Assembly (NCBI GenBank): GCA_020724265.1
Contig: DYHH01000006.1
Location: 1-64,000, forward strand
Direction of reading: 5' to 3'
Origin: Melioribacter roseus
GTDB lineage: Bacteria; Bacteroidota; Ignavibacteria; Ignavibacteriales; Melioribacteraceae
Length of the DNA: 64,000 bases
In this document: one piece after another, positions 48,103 through 57,610 of the stretch
Numbering within the stretch: the first letter of the stretch is position 1
Layout of the letters: each line of letters starts with the position of its first letter
The notes under the pieces: model-generated
What the model was told of the DNA's origin: nothing
What the model saw: only the letters and a program-made list of their open reading frames with translations
Databases searched by the model: none
Made by a program: the position numbers and the translations under genes

Positions 48103-48629
48103 TGAGCTCACTTAAAAACAAATTAACTCTGTTTATTGCCAAGAGAAAATATTTCGGTAATAAATCGATCTCTCAAAATTTTAAAGGTGTTATAACAGAA
48201 GCAAAAACTATTCTTATAGTGCTTCCCCAAACTGCTGAAGACATTCTTAAATCCATGGATATTCCTGCATACTTTAGACTAAACGAAAAAAAAGTTATTC
48301 TTTTAGTTCATGATAGATTACAGCATGTTGCCCGTGAAGAATTTCCTTATGATGTTATTGTTTTCAACGATGAATCTAAGACAAAACTCGGTTTGCCGAG
48401 AAAAGAGTTCGCCAAAGAATTGTCGAATATGAAATTCGATGCTGTATTTGATTTATGCAGAGAAAATAATTTATTTCTAGGGATTCTGGCTAATATTCCC
48501 GCAAGCAAAATTACGGTAGGATTCAAAAAATCAAAAGCAGACGATTTGTACAACTTACAGATAGCAAATAATCAAAATAATGCTGAAATTTCTTATAGAA
48601 ATTTCTTAAATTCTGTTCAAATGTTCTAA
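48102..48629 (+). CDS. Small conserved protein, distant GT9/DUF6913-like
   Basis: This 175-residue cytoplasmic protein has an alternating strand/helix layout (TILIVLPQTAEDILKSM, KKVILLVHD, DAVFDLCRENNLFLGILANI, ASKITVGFKK). The pattern recalls one half of a GT-B fold (glycosyltransferase family 9) and the small Bacteroidota family DUF6913, recalled from memory. A full glycosyltransferase would need twice the length, so it is more likely a degenerate or specialised relative. It overlaps the ligA stop by one base. Confidence 0.55.
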
Positions 48630-48667
48630 TTATTTACACATATCATTTATTAGGAAAATAAGCAGCT

Positions 48668-49027
48668 ATGAGCGAAAATTTTAACTTCGAATTAAAAAGA
48701 ATTGACGACGTATCCATCTTCAAACTAAATGAAAAAAGATTTGATGCACAGATTGCCGGTCTTGTTAAAGGTGAATTAACTATTCTTCTTCATACAGATG
48801 AAATTAGTAAACTGATTTTCGACTTATCCGAGGTTGATTATTGCGACAGCTCGGGTTTAAGTGCAATTTTACTTGCCTACCGAATTCTGCAATCGAACGA
48901 AGGGAGTATAAGGATCGCTTCTCCTACCAAAAATGTGAAAAGTCTTATTGAGATTTCTCAATTAGATAGAATCCTTCCAATTTTTGAAACTGTTGATCAA
49001 GCAATTGAAGATCTCAAAAGCGAATAG
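48668..49027 (+). CDS. STAS-domain protein (anti-sigma antagonist type)
   Basis: This 119-residue protein matches the SpoIIAA/RsbV-like STAS domain: a beta-strand start with ISIFKL-type sequence (DDVSIFKLNEKRFD), LIFDLSEVDYCDSSGLSAIL with the phosphorylatable serine in D-S-S-G-L, and a final helical segment. Such proteins bind anti-sigma factors or kinases and are switched by serine phosphorylation. No RsbW-type kinase gene is adjacent. It may be co-transcribed with the following symporter. Confidence 0.85.
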   Translation: MSENFNFELKRIDDVSIFKLNEKRFDAQIAGLVKGELTILLHTDEISKLIFDLSEVDYCDSSGLSAILLAYRILQSNEGSIRIASPTKNVKSLIEISQLDRILPIFETVDQAIEDLKSE

Positions 49028-49036
49028 GTAGCTTTA

Positions 49037-50473
49037 TTGAATCGAACTGTCGATTTTATAATTATTTGTATTTATCTGATTGTCATTGCATTAATAGGTT
49101 ACTTTTCAGGCGGTAAACAAAAATCTACTAAAGATTACTTTCTCGGTGCCGACAAGGTCCCTTGGTGGGCTGTAACCTTTTCCATTGTTGCTGCCGAGAC
49201 AAGTACACTTACATTTATCTCAATTCCCGGGTTGGCATACATTACTAATTTAAACTTTCTTCAGTTAGCATTTGGATTTATTGTGGGAAGAATAATTGTT
49301 GCTGTTGTTTTACTTCCGCAATATTTTAAAGGTGAACTCTCAACAGCTTATGCATTCCTAGGTAAAAGATTCGGTACAGAAACACGTTCATTTGCTTCGG
49401 TTGTTTTCTTGTTTACAAGATTGCTTGCTGACGGGGTAAGACTTTTCGCGACAGCTATTCCGCTAAAAATATTATTGGGAATTGATTACCCTGTAGCAAT
49501 ATTGATTATTGCAGTCATTACTCTTTTGTACACCGTTACTGGTGGTGTAAAGGGTGTAATTTGGGTTGATGTTGCACAGATGAGTGTATACATTGGCGGT
49601 GCGATCATTTCACTTTGGTTTTTAATTGATGTTTTCATTCCCGGTGGATTCAGTACAATTTTCAACGGTGATTTCACTCATAAATTTAATTTCCTCAATA
49701 TTGATTTTTTACAAGATCCGAAATTGCTTTTTAGTGAACCGTATTCTTTAATCGGTGGAATAATAGGTGGAACTTTTTTATCTATGGCTTCTCACGGAAC
49801 AGATCAATTAATAGTGCAAAGATTACTTGTTACAAAAAATCTTAAAGCAGCTCGCAAAGCAGTAATTGCAAGCGGTATTGCCGTCTTTATTCAGTTTGCT
49901 TTGTTTTTATTTATTGGTATTGCTCTTTTTGTTTACTACGGTCAAATGGAAATCCGATCCGATGAATTATTTCCCAAATTTATTATAGAAAATTTACCGG
50001 TTGGAGTGACCGGGATAATAATTGCCGGTTTATTTGCAGCGGCAATGTCTACACTTGCGGGATCAATCAGCTCTCTTTCATCTTCTGTTGTGTTTGATTT
50101 ATTGCCAAAGTATTTCTCCGGTGTGGATGAAAAAAAGAATTTATTTTCCTCGAGATTGATGACCATACTTTGGTCAATTTTATTGATTGGAGCGGCAATG
50201 TTTTTTATGAACACGTCTCAATCGGTTGTTGAACTTGCATTATCTATTGCGTCTTTTACTTACGGCGGATTACTTGGAACCTTTTTGCTTGGAATTATCA
50301 ATAAAAAAGTAAATCAGAGATTCGCAATTATTTCCTTTATAGTAGGAATTCTTGGAATGATTTTGGTCATTACATTTGATTTGGTTGCATGGACATGGTT
50401 TACATTTATCGGAGTTACCATTACTATTTCAACAGGATATTTTTTATCGTTTTTTGTTAGAAATAAAAGCTAA
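49037..50473 (+). CDS. Sodium:solute symporter (SSS family), second copy
   Basis: This 478-residue inner-membrane protein has about 13 helices. SSS signs are KSTKDYFLGADKVPWWAVTFSIVAAETS near the start, TGGVKGVIWVDVAQM, SHGTDQLIVQRLL and GLFAAAMSTLAGSISSLSS. It resembles the SGLT/PanF/NIS side of the family more than the gene at 3101. The substrate is unknown. The start is TTG at 49037, ten bases after the STAS gene. Confidence 0.88.
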   Translation: MNRTVDFIIICIYLIVIALIGYFSGGKQKSTKDYFLGADKVPWWAVTFSIVAAETSTLTFISIPGLAYITNLNFLQLAFGFIVGRIIVAVVLLPQYFKGELSTAYAFLGKRFGTETRSFASVVFLFTRLLADGVRLFATAIPLKILLGIDYPVAILIIAVITLLYTVTGGVKGVIWVDVAQMSVYIGGAIISLWFLIDVFIPGGFSTIFNGDFTHKFNFLNIDFLQDPKLLFSEPYSLIGGIIGGTFLSMASHGTDQLIVQRLLVTKNLKAARKAVIASGIAVFIQFALFLFIGIALFVYYGQMEIRSDELFPKFIIENLPVGVTGIIIAGLFAAAMSTLAGSISSLSSSVVFDLLPKYFSGVDEKKNLFSSRLMTILWSILLIGAAMFFMNTSQSVVELALSIASFTYGGLLGTFLLGIINKKVNQRFAIISFIVGILGMILVITFDLVAWTWFTFIGVTITISTGYFLSFFVRNKS

Positions 50474-50619
50474 TATAACACCAGAACTTGTTGTAAAATC
50501 TTCGTATTCTTTCATATTTAATATGACAATTCTTCATTTAACTATTTCATTTATTTACAGTATTTTAGTTTACATAAATATGTTGATTATGGAACATACA
50601 TTAAATTTTAGGTATAATT

Positions 50620-51468
50620 TTGATTGATAAAAATCTTCTTAAAAAACTAAAATTGATTGTTTTTGATGTTGACGGGACGTTAGTAAATCAAAATGATCAA
50701 ATCGGCGAAGAAACGATTAAGTATGTAAAAGAATTAAAAAAGCAGGGTATGAGATTCTCTTTTGCTTCCGGAAGGCAACACAGTGCACTTATACATCATG
50801 CCGAAACTCTTGATTTGAAAACCCCTATTATTTCATTAGATGGGACGCTGATAAAAAGTCATCCCGAAGAAAAAATAATAGACGAATCTCCACTTCCGGG
50901 AAAATATGTCCGAAAGGCAATTGAACTTGCAGATAATTATTTGCTGAAAGTTGCTCTTTGCCATGACCGGGCTATTTATTATGATGAACAAAATTCCGGG
51001 GTTCACACATTGCTCGATAAATATGGTGCAAAGTATCAGGAAGTTAATTCATACGAAAATTATATTGATAATACTTTGGAGATTGTTATTGCCGGAGATT
51101 ACAAAGATTCCATGAAACATGTTAACAGGAAACTCCAATTCCCTTATAGTTTTGGTTTAATGACATCATTTTATAAATCACATTCACACGGCGGAGTTTA
51201 TTATCTTGAAGTTAGAAAAAGCGGTGGCAGTAAGGGTAAGGGATTGAAGAAACTAACGAAATATTTAAAAGTAAAAATGACTGAAACAGCTGTCATCGGT
51301 GATTGGTTTAATGATCGTAGTCTTTTTGAAACCAAAGCGCTTAAAATTGCAATGGGTAATGCTGTCCCGGAGATTAAAAGGTTAGCCGATCATATTTTAT
51401 CAAGAACCTTTCATGATGACGGTACTGCTGAGTTTTTGGAAATGGTATTAAGAGCAAAGAGAAATTAG
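50620..51468 (+). CDS. HAD-superfamily phosphatase, Cof type
   Basis: This 282-residue Cof-type (IIB) hydrolase has motif I LIVFDVDGTLVN, motif II region FSFASGRQ, motif III lysine near KGKGLKKL, and motif IV AVIGDWFNDRSLF. Such enzymes dephosphorylate small sugar phosphates, FMN or related molecules; the substrate is not evident. The start is TTG at 50620, preceded by TTTTAGG. It is followed two bases after its stop by the PgpH-type gene. Confidence 0.88.
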   Translation: MIDKNLLKKLKLIVFDVDGTLVNQNDQIGEETIKYVKELKKQGMRFSFASGRQHSALIHHAETLDLKTPIISLDGTLIKSHPEEKIIDESPLPGKYVRKAIELADNYLLKVALCHDRAIYYDEQNSGVHTLLDKYGAKYQEVNSYENYIDNTLEIVIAGDYKDSMKHVNRKLQFPYSFGLMTSFYKSHSHGGVYYLEVRKSGGSKGKGLKKLTKYLKVKMTETAVIGDWFNDRSLFETKALKIAMGNAVPEIKRLADHILSRTFHDDGTAEFLEMVLRAKRN

Positions 51469-51469
51469 A

Positions 51470-53665
51470 ATGATTGAAGAAAAAACCAAAACAAAAATAA
51501 GGCACAGCCTACGGATTAGAATTCTTATCGTGCTTATCTCTATTATTTTAATAGTAATGATGTTCCCAAGAGGGGAGTCGTTAGAATTTGAAGTCTCGGT
51601 TGGTTCAATTTGGATTCAAGACGATCTAATTGCTTCAACAACTTTTGAAGTGTTGAAAGACCCGGAGGTTTATAGAAGAGAAGTTCAACAAGCAGTGGAT
51701 AAAGTTTATCCGATCTTCGTATTAGAAAAAACTACCGAAACAAAGCAGTTAGATTCCATTAAATCGTATAGTTCCTATTTAGAAGTACTTTTCGAAAATA
51801 TTTTAAAAGAAGAAAGTCCGCAGTTTTATAACCCAACATTTCTATCAGACGATGGCTTTAGACGTTTGCTTAATTTAAAAAGACAAGAAAATTTAATTGG
51901 AAGTCAAAACAGAATTAGGTTACAGACTATTTTTAGAACCTCTGAGCAAATCGTTGAACGGGTTTATAGAAGAGGGTTTGTAAGTGAACCATTAATTGAT
52001 ATTAAAAAAGATACGATCACAATAAGAGACGGTAAATTTGAAAGGGATGTACCTAAAAGAAATTACCTCGATGATGAATCTGCGAAAAACTTTTTACAAT
52101 TATTCATTCGAAACAATTTGACAGTTACAAACGAATTAGCCCAGGCTGTAGAAGAATATACATATCATTTTTTAAAACCTAATATTATCTATAGCCAGTC
52201 TATTACCGAAGAAGCAGTGGAAAGAGCAAAAAACAAAGTCTCTCGTAATGTAGGCATTGTAAATGAAAACGAAAGAATAGTTGCAAAACACGATAGGGTG
52301 ACGGCAGATACAAAATTAAAAATCGATTCTTATAAAATTGCCAAAGGTGAATCAACCGGATTTTGGGGGAACTTGACTCAAAACATCGGAAAGTTTTTGC
52401 ATATAGTAATCATTTTGCTTTTGTTTTCTATTTATATCTATTTATTCAGAAAGAAGATTTATCACGATAATGTAAAAGTTCTATTAATTGCGATTATAAT
52501 TCTAATAATAAGCAGCTTTGCATATTTGGTTCAACAAATTGTAGTTCAAGTACCTATAGAATATCTAATTTTAGTTCCTGTTGGCTCGATGCTGCTTACC
52601 ATTATTTTCGATTCAAGAGTTGGCTTCTATGGTACTGTGGTGATTGCGCTTATTGCCGGTGGTTTAAGAGGAAATGATTATGCTTTTGCAGTTATGAATA
52701 TTGTTGCCGGAGGTTTAGCCGCATATACTGTTCGTGATATTAAAAATCGCTCTCAAATCTTCAGATCTTTTCTATTTATTTTAACAGGTTATGTAATTTC
52801 CATATTGGCATTTGGATTAGAAAGATTTTCACCGATTGATCAAATACTTATTCATTCAGGTTTTGCTGCTTCAAATGCATTAATAAGTCCGGTATTAACT
52901 TACGGATTAATAATTTTCTTTGAGAGAATATTCAAAATTACCACCGATTTGACTTTATTAGAATTAACCGATTTCAATTCACCGTTATTAAAACAACTTG
53001 CTACAAAAGCTCCGGGAACTTTTACTCATTCGATGACAATCGGTTCTCTTGTGGAAACCGCAGCAATAGAGATTGGTGCAAACCCGATTTTATCAAGAGT
53101 CGGAGCTTATTATCACGATATTGGTAAATCTTTTGACCCGGCTTCTTTTGTAGAGAACCAATTGGATGATAGAAGTGTTCATGAAAAATTAAATCCTCAG
53201 AAAAGTGCACAACTTATAATTGATCATGTGAAGAAGGGTATTGAACTTGCTAAAGAAAATAACATACCGCAAGATATAATAAACTTTATTCCAATGCACC
53301 ATGGTACAATGTTGGTTTCTTTCTTTTATGAAAAAGCTAAAAAAGAAATCGGTGAAGAAAATGTCAAAGAAGAAGACTTCAGATATCCAGGTCCCAAGCC
53401 CAATTCAAAAGAAACAGCTTTATTAATGCTGGCTGATGCTTGCGAATCGGCAATAAGATCTATGACCGAATCCGACCCGAAAAAAATTGAAAATATAATT
53501 AATAATCTAATTAAACAGCGGATTGAAGACGGTCAGTTAGACGAAGCTCCTATAACTTTAAAAGATATTAAGAAAATAAAAGAAGCATTTGCTTCCATTT
53601 TAGTTGGTCAGCATCATAAACGAATTCGATATCCGAAGCAAGATGAAATGGAAGAGAATGAATAA
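51470..53665 (+). CDS. 7TM-HD family phosphohydrolase (PgpH type, c-di-AMP phosphodiesterase)
   Basis: This 731-residue membrane protein has an N-terminal helix (about 17-33), a large extracytoplasmic 7TMR-HDED domain, seven membrane helices (about 305-490) and a C-terminal cytoplasmic HD domain with THSMTIGSLVE (H of the HD motif), GAYYHDIGKS (HD pair) and a later HHG (PMHHGT). PgpH proteins split cyclic di-AMP into pApA. A cytoplasmic diadenylate cyclase (DisA/CdaA) gene is not in the window. Domain order and length are typical. Confidence 0.92.
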   Translation: MIEEKTKTKIRHSLRIRILIVLISIILIVMMFPRGESLEFEVSVGSIWIQDDLIASTTFEVLKDPEVYRREVQQAVDKVYPIFVLEKTTETKQLDSIKSYSSYLEVLFENILKEESPQFYNPTFLSDDGFRRLLNLKRQENLIGSQNRIRLQTIFRTSEQIVERVYRRGFVSEPLIDIKKDTITIRDGKFERDVPKRNYLDDESAKNFLQLFIRNNLTVTNELAQAVEEYTYHFLKPNIIYSQSITEEAVERAKNKVSRNVGIVNENERIVAKHDRVTADTKLKIDSYKIAKGESTGFWGNLTQNIGKFLHIVIILLLFSIYIYLFRKKIYHDNVKVLLIAIIILIISSFAYLVQQIVVQVPIEYLILVPVGSMLLTIIFDSRVGFYGTVVIALIAGGLRGNDYAFAVMNIVAGGLAAYTVRDIKNRSQIFRSFLFILTGYVISILAFGLERFSPIDQILIHSGFAASNALISPVLTYGLIIFFERIFKITTDLTLLELTDFNSPLLKQLATKAPGTFTHSMTIGSLVETAAIEIGANPILSRVGAYYHDIGKSFDPASFVENQLDDRSVHEKLNPQKSAQLIIDHVKKGIELAKENNIPQDIINFIPMHHGTMLVSFFYEKAKKEIGEENVKEEDFRYPGPKPNSKETALLMLADACESAIRSMTESDPKKIENIINNLIKQRIEDGQLDEAPITLKDIKKIKEAFASILVGQHHKRIRYPKQDEMEENE

Positions 53666-53668
53666 CAA

Positions 53669-54559
53669 ATGCGAGAATTTATTGATGAATATTTAACACT
53701 TCTTTTGCTAGAAAAAAATCTTTCGGAGAATTCCGTCAAATCATATAAATCGGATCTTTTTCGTTTCCTTAACTTCTTGGAAGAAAAAAAAGTAACGGAT
53801 TTATCGGAAGCCGATCATAAAATCATCAGTCAATTTATGCAGCAATTAAAAAGTGAAGGACTTACTGCAAGTTCTGCATCAAGATATTTATCAACACTGC
53901 GCGGTTTTTTTTCTTTTTTATCGGTAAACAATTATATTGAAAAAGATCCAACCGATCGTGTTAGTTCCGCAAAAATTGTTCGTAAATTACCTGCCGTACT
54001 CTCTTTTAATGAAATCGAAATGATTTTAGATAAACCGAACGTCGATGAAAAATTGGGTCTGCGTGATAAATCTATTTTGGAATTATTATATTCATCCGGA
54101 CTTCGAGTTTCGGAATTAATTGATTTAAAAATTTCCGATCTATTTCTTGGTGATGAAGTTATTCGAGTTTTCGGGAAGGGTTCGAAACAGAGAATTGTAC
54201 CGGTTGGTTCAAGCGCAATATATTGGTTAAATGAATATATGATTCGATCAAGACCCCTTTTGGAAAGGAAAATTCATAGTAAAAACCATATATACTTGAA
54301 TACAAGAGGCTCCAAGCTTTCAAGAATGGGTGTTTGGAAAATTGTGGACAGGTACACAAATGAAGCCGGTATTGATAAAGAGGTACATCCGCATACATTT
54401 AGGCATTCGTTTGCTACTCATTTGCTGGAAGGGGGAGCAAATCTCCGATCGGTTCAAGAAATGCTTGGGCATTCGGATATTTCTACTACCCAAATTTATA
54501 CTCACATAGATCGTGAATATATAAAACAAATTCATAGGGACTTTCACCCAAGAGGATGA
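53669..54559 (+). CDS. Tyrosine recombinase, XerC/XerD type
   Basis: This 296-residue recombinase resolves chromosome dimers at dif. The N-terminal SAM-like domain (YLTLLLLEKNLSENSVKSYKSDLFRFLNFL) is followed by the catalytic residues: Arg in YSSGLRVSEL, Lys in the VFGKGSKQR loop, the HTFRHSFATHLLEGG block, a further His in LGHSDISTTQIYTH and the final Tyr there. XerD is the better match. No att sites or mobility genes flank it, and it sits among housekeeping genes, so it is not a phage or integron integrase. Confidence 0.93.
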   Translation: MREFIDEYLTLLLLEKNLSENSVKSYKSDLFRFLNFLEEKKVTDLSEADHKIISQFMQQLKSEGLTASSASRYLSTLRGFFSFLSVNNYIEKDPTDRVSSAKIVRKLPAVLSFNEIEMILDKPNVDEKLGLRDKSILELLYSSGLRVSELIDLKISDLFLGDEVIRVFGKGSKQRIVPVGSSAIYWLNEYMIRSRPLLERKIHSKNHIYLNTRGSKLSRMGVWKIVDRYTNEAGIDKEVHPHTFRHSFATHLLEGGANLRSVQEMLGHSDISTTQIYTHIDREYIKQIHRDFHPRG

Positions 54560-55749
54560 GAAATTTTATTTCCATATTACTTGTGATTGCTTTATTCACT
54601 TCATGTTCGCTCTTCCGTTCAAAAAAAACGATTGATAATAAATTCTCCGTTATAACTAACTATATAAGTGAAGAAGAACGTGATTACAAATTTGAAATAC
54701 TTTCCTCTAGTATTACGGATACTTTAATAAGTTATGAAGATAAGTCCATAATTATCGGGATGTTCCAAAATTTTAGAACTGCTTCCGACAGAGGGTTTGA
54801 ATTATTTGCCGATGCAATTATAGATAACTTCGAAGTTATTTATGAAGATACAATTTTTACTCACGATTATTATGACCTGTACTTTATCGGTGAGGATTTA
54901 GAAAGAGCTGCACTTTTTAAAACAGAATTGCTATTACCAAAACCGCAGTTAGTATGGAGTAAATGGGGGCATGGCATTTTAGAATTATTCCGCTCAGAAG
55001 ACAGAAATAAATTCTTTTTCACAACAGCGCTTCACAAAGGCATTAGAGGAAGTTTCCCGTTAATAATGGATACAAAACTATTCTTCTTTATTCGTGAGCA
55101 AGAACATATAAAGAATATCAATTCTTTCGGCAACATTATGAATATTACAGGAAACTGGGAAGATTCAACTTTTATTACACTATATTCAACATTAGATTCG
55201 ATGCTGACATCAACCATTTATCAAAGGCAATTTAACTATAATGTGGAAGGAGATTTGATTAATACATCCGAAAGAATTTTTGAACTTGTAAAAGATGGTA
55301 TTCCGGTTCCAAAATTTTCCAATATCAATCCGGTATCTTATGATCTCCGGTATAAATTATCTCCCTTTAAAACGGATAGTTCTTTAGTCTTAAATATTAT
55401 TGATGAACTAAACGGAACTAAAATTTTTATCTCGGAACTTTATGGCGAAATAAAGGAGAATGATTGGAATTCGACAAATGATTTTTTATTTATTGTTGTT
55501 CATTCAAACTTAGATTCCACAGATTTATTGGTTGTTAATTTACGCGAAATGAAGTTGGTAAGACAATTTTCCGGTCCGGGTGAAAAGAATTTCATTATAG
55601 TGGGTAATTTATTAATCTTTGACGATGGATATAAAGAAAATTCCCGTATAATTATCTACCGATACAGAAAAGATAAGATCTATTCGGAAATTAAAGTTGC
55701 CGGCGGTTGCGGTATAAATAATATTCCACAAGCAAATAAGATTTTTTAA
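54556..55749 (+). CDS. Lipoprotein, unknown
   Basis: This 397-residue protein has a lipoprotein signal with lipobox FTSCS (Cys17). The mature part seems beta-rich with repeated strands (e.g. HGILELFRSEDRNKFFFTTALHK, DFLFIVVHSNLDSTDLLVV), possibly propeller-like, but I recognise no family. Its ATG overlaps the XerD stop by four bases (ATGA), and its stop is shared with the MsbA start, so it belongs to the same transcript. Confidence 0.65.
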   Translation: MRNFISILLVIALFTSCSLFRSKKTIDNKFSVITNYISEEERDYKFEILSSSITDTLISYEDKSIIIGMFQNFRTASDRGFELFADAIIDNFEVIYEDTIFTHDYYDLYFIGEDLERAALFKTELLLPKPQLVWSKWGHGILELFRSEDRNKFFFTTALHKGIRGSFPLIMDTKLFFFIREQEHIKNINSFGNIMNITGNWEDSTFITLYSTLDSMLTSTIYQRQFNYNVEGDLINTSERIFELVKDGIPVPKFSNINPVSYDLRYKLSPFKTDSSLVLNIIDELNGTKIFISELYGEIKENDWNSTNDFLFIVVHSNLDSTDLLVVNLREMKLVRQFSGPGEKNFIIVGNLLIFDDGYKENSRIIIYRYRKDKIYSEIKVAGGCGINNIPQANKIF

Positions 55750-57599
55750 TGAGAACATATTTAAGAATATTAAGTTATGTTAAATCTTACTGGCATCATT
55801 TGTTGTTGTCTGTAGGTGCTACAATTTTATATGCCTTGTTGAATGGAGCATCAATTTACCTTGCAATTCCTTTGCTTGATACATTGTTTCAAGATTCTGC
55901 CGGAGGAAAGGTTGAACAAACAACAACAGACCCGGTCTCGGCTGAAATCCTACCCGGATGGTTTTCGCAGTTAATTAACGATGTGTCGGTTGCATTTCAA
56001 GATTTTATTTTCAGCGGTTCGTATGTTGACTCATTATTAAGAATTTGCGGACTTTTACTTTTTGCTTTTATGGGGAAAAATTTATTCGGTTATCTGCAGG
56101 CATATTTCCTTGCTTATGTTGAGCAAGGTGTAATTAAAGATATGCGTAATCAAGCCTATGAGCATCTCCATAAATTGCCGATGAGCTTTTTCAAGAATGA
56201 AAAAACCGGTAATCTCATTTCCAAAATAACAAATGATGTAAATATAGTTCAATCAAGTGTTTCTGCCGTATTCTTGAATCTTGTTCGTGAACCGTTGACA
56301 ATTCTTGTTTTTTTAGGAATTGCAATGTCGATTAGTTTTCATCTAACTCTTTTCTCTTTGGTTGTTTTACCGATTTCATTAGGAATCATTTCCTGGATAG
56401 GATTGAAATTAAGAAAACAAAGCGGCATACTTCAAAGCAAGATGGCGGATATTACAAACTTACTTCAAGAAACCATATCCGGTGTAAAGATTGTTAAAGC
56501 ATTCGGAATGGAGAATTACGAGAATAAAAAATTCAGAAAGGAAACAAAGAATTTTTTCAAGTTGAGTTTAAGAATGGTTCGTGTAAGAAACGCTGCTGCT
56601 CCAATTACGGAATTCTTGAGTGTAATAGTCGGTGTTGCAATTATATTCTATGGTGGACAGCTTGTTCTTGTTGATCAATCATTACGAGCAAGTGAGTTTC
56701 TTACTTTTCTTTTTGCAATTTTTCAATTAATGCCGCCGGTTAAAGAATTAAGCAGTGTAAACAACAGAATACAAGAATCAAGTGCCGCTGCAGATCGAGT
56801 TTTTGATATTCTGGATACAGAACCGAACATTAGAAATGCTCCCGATGCTGCGAGCAAACCCGATTTTAATCAATCAATCGAATTCGTCAACGTTAGTTAT
56901 CGTTATGAAGATTCCGATGAAGAGGTTGTTAGAGATATAAACTTTAAAGTGAATAAAGGAGAAATCATTGCACTTATAGGCAGCAGTGGTTCAGGCAAGA
57001 CAACTTTGGTTGATTTGATCCCACGTTTCTACGATCCCATTTGGGGTGAAATTAGAATTGACGGAATTGACATTAGAAAAATTAAATTAGAAGATCTCCG
57101 AAAATTAATGGGTATTGTTACACAAGAAACTGTTCTTTTTAATGAATCGGTAGTTAGTAATATTGCTTATGGGTTGGAAGAATACAACTTAGACGATGTG
57201 ATAGAAGCAGCAAAAGCCGCCAATGCTCATGATTTTATTCTGCATCTTCCGAAATCTTATAATACAATTATAGGTGAACGCGGAACAAAACTTTCTGGCG
57301 GGCAGCGGCAGAGAATTTCGATTGCAAGGGCATTACTAAAAAACCCACCGATTATGATTTTTGACGAAGCTACTTCTGCTTTAGATAACGAATCGGAAAT
57401 CCTTGTTCAAGAAGCAATTGATAGATTAATGTACCAGCGTACAACTTTTGTAATTGCACACAGATTAAGTACAATAAGAAACGCTAATAGAATTCTTGTT
57501 CTGGACAATGGTAAGATTGTTCAAGATGGGAAGCATGACGAGCTAATTGCAGATACTAAAGGTATATATAAAAAATTATATGAACTGCAGTTTAGATAG
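55749..57599 (+). CDS. MsbA-type lipid/polysaccharide ABC exporter
   Basis: This 616-residue half-transporter has six N-terminal helices (about 17-330) and a C-terminal ABC ATPase. Walker A is GSSGSGKT (411-418), the signature is LSGGQRQRISIARAL, Walker B is MIFDEATSAL and the H-loop is VIAHRLSTIR. The closest role is MsbA (flipping lipid A-core) or a similar lipid-linked glycan. Its place before a ligase, glycosyltransferases and a flippase supports surface polysaccharide export. It starts one base after the stop of the lipoprotein. Confidence 0.92.
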   Translation: MRTYLRILSYVKSYWHHLLLSVGATILYALLNGASIYLAIPLLDTLFQDSAGGKVEQTTTDPVSAEILPGWFSQLINDVSVAFQDFIFSGSYVDSLLRICGLLLFAFMGKNLFGYLQAYFLAYVEQGVIKDMRNQAYEHLHKLPMSFFKNEKTGNLISKITNDVNIVQSSVSAVFLNLVREPLTILVFLGIAMSISFHLTLFSLVVLPISLGIISWIGLKLRKQSGILQSKMADITNLLQETISGVKIVKAFGMENYENKKFRKETKNFFKLSLRMVRVRNAAAPITEFLSVIVGVAIIFYGGQLVLVDQSLRASEFLTFLFAIFQLMPPVKELSSVNNRIQESSAAADRVFDILDTEPNIRNAPDAASKPDFNQSIEFVNVSYRYEDSDEEVVRDINFKVNKGEIIALIGSSGSGKTTLVDLIPRFYDPIWGEIRIDGIDIRKIKLEDLRKLMGIVTQETVLFNESVVSNIAYGLEEYNLDDVIEAAKAANAHDFILHLPKSYNTIIGERGTKLSGGQRQRISIARALLKNPPIMIFDEATSALDNESEILVQEAIDRLMYQRTTFVIAHRLSTIRNANRILVLDNGKIVQDGKHDELIADTKGIYKKLYELQFR

Positions 57600-57610
57600 A
57601 GAATTACAGT

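Noticed and set aside
50376-50627. 83-residue + strand ORF spanning the end of the second symporter and the gap
   Set aside because: The first 30 residues are an out-of-frame reading of the symporter, and the rest is AT-rich gap sequence with no start signal.
53669-54559. Xer-type recombinase as a sign of a mobile element
   Set aside because: It sits in a housekeeping operon with overlaps on both sides, has the XerD architecture, and no att sites or phage genes lie near.
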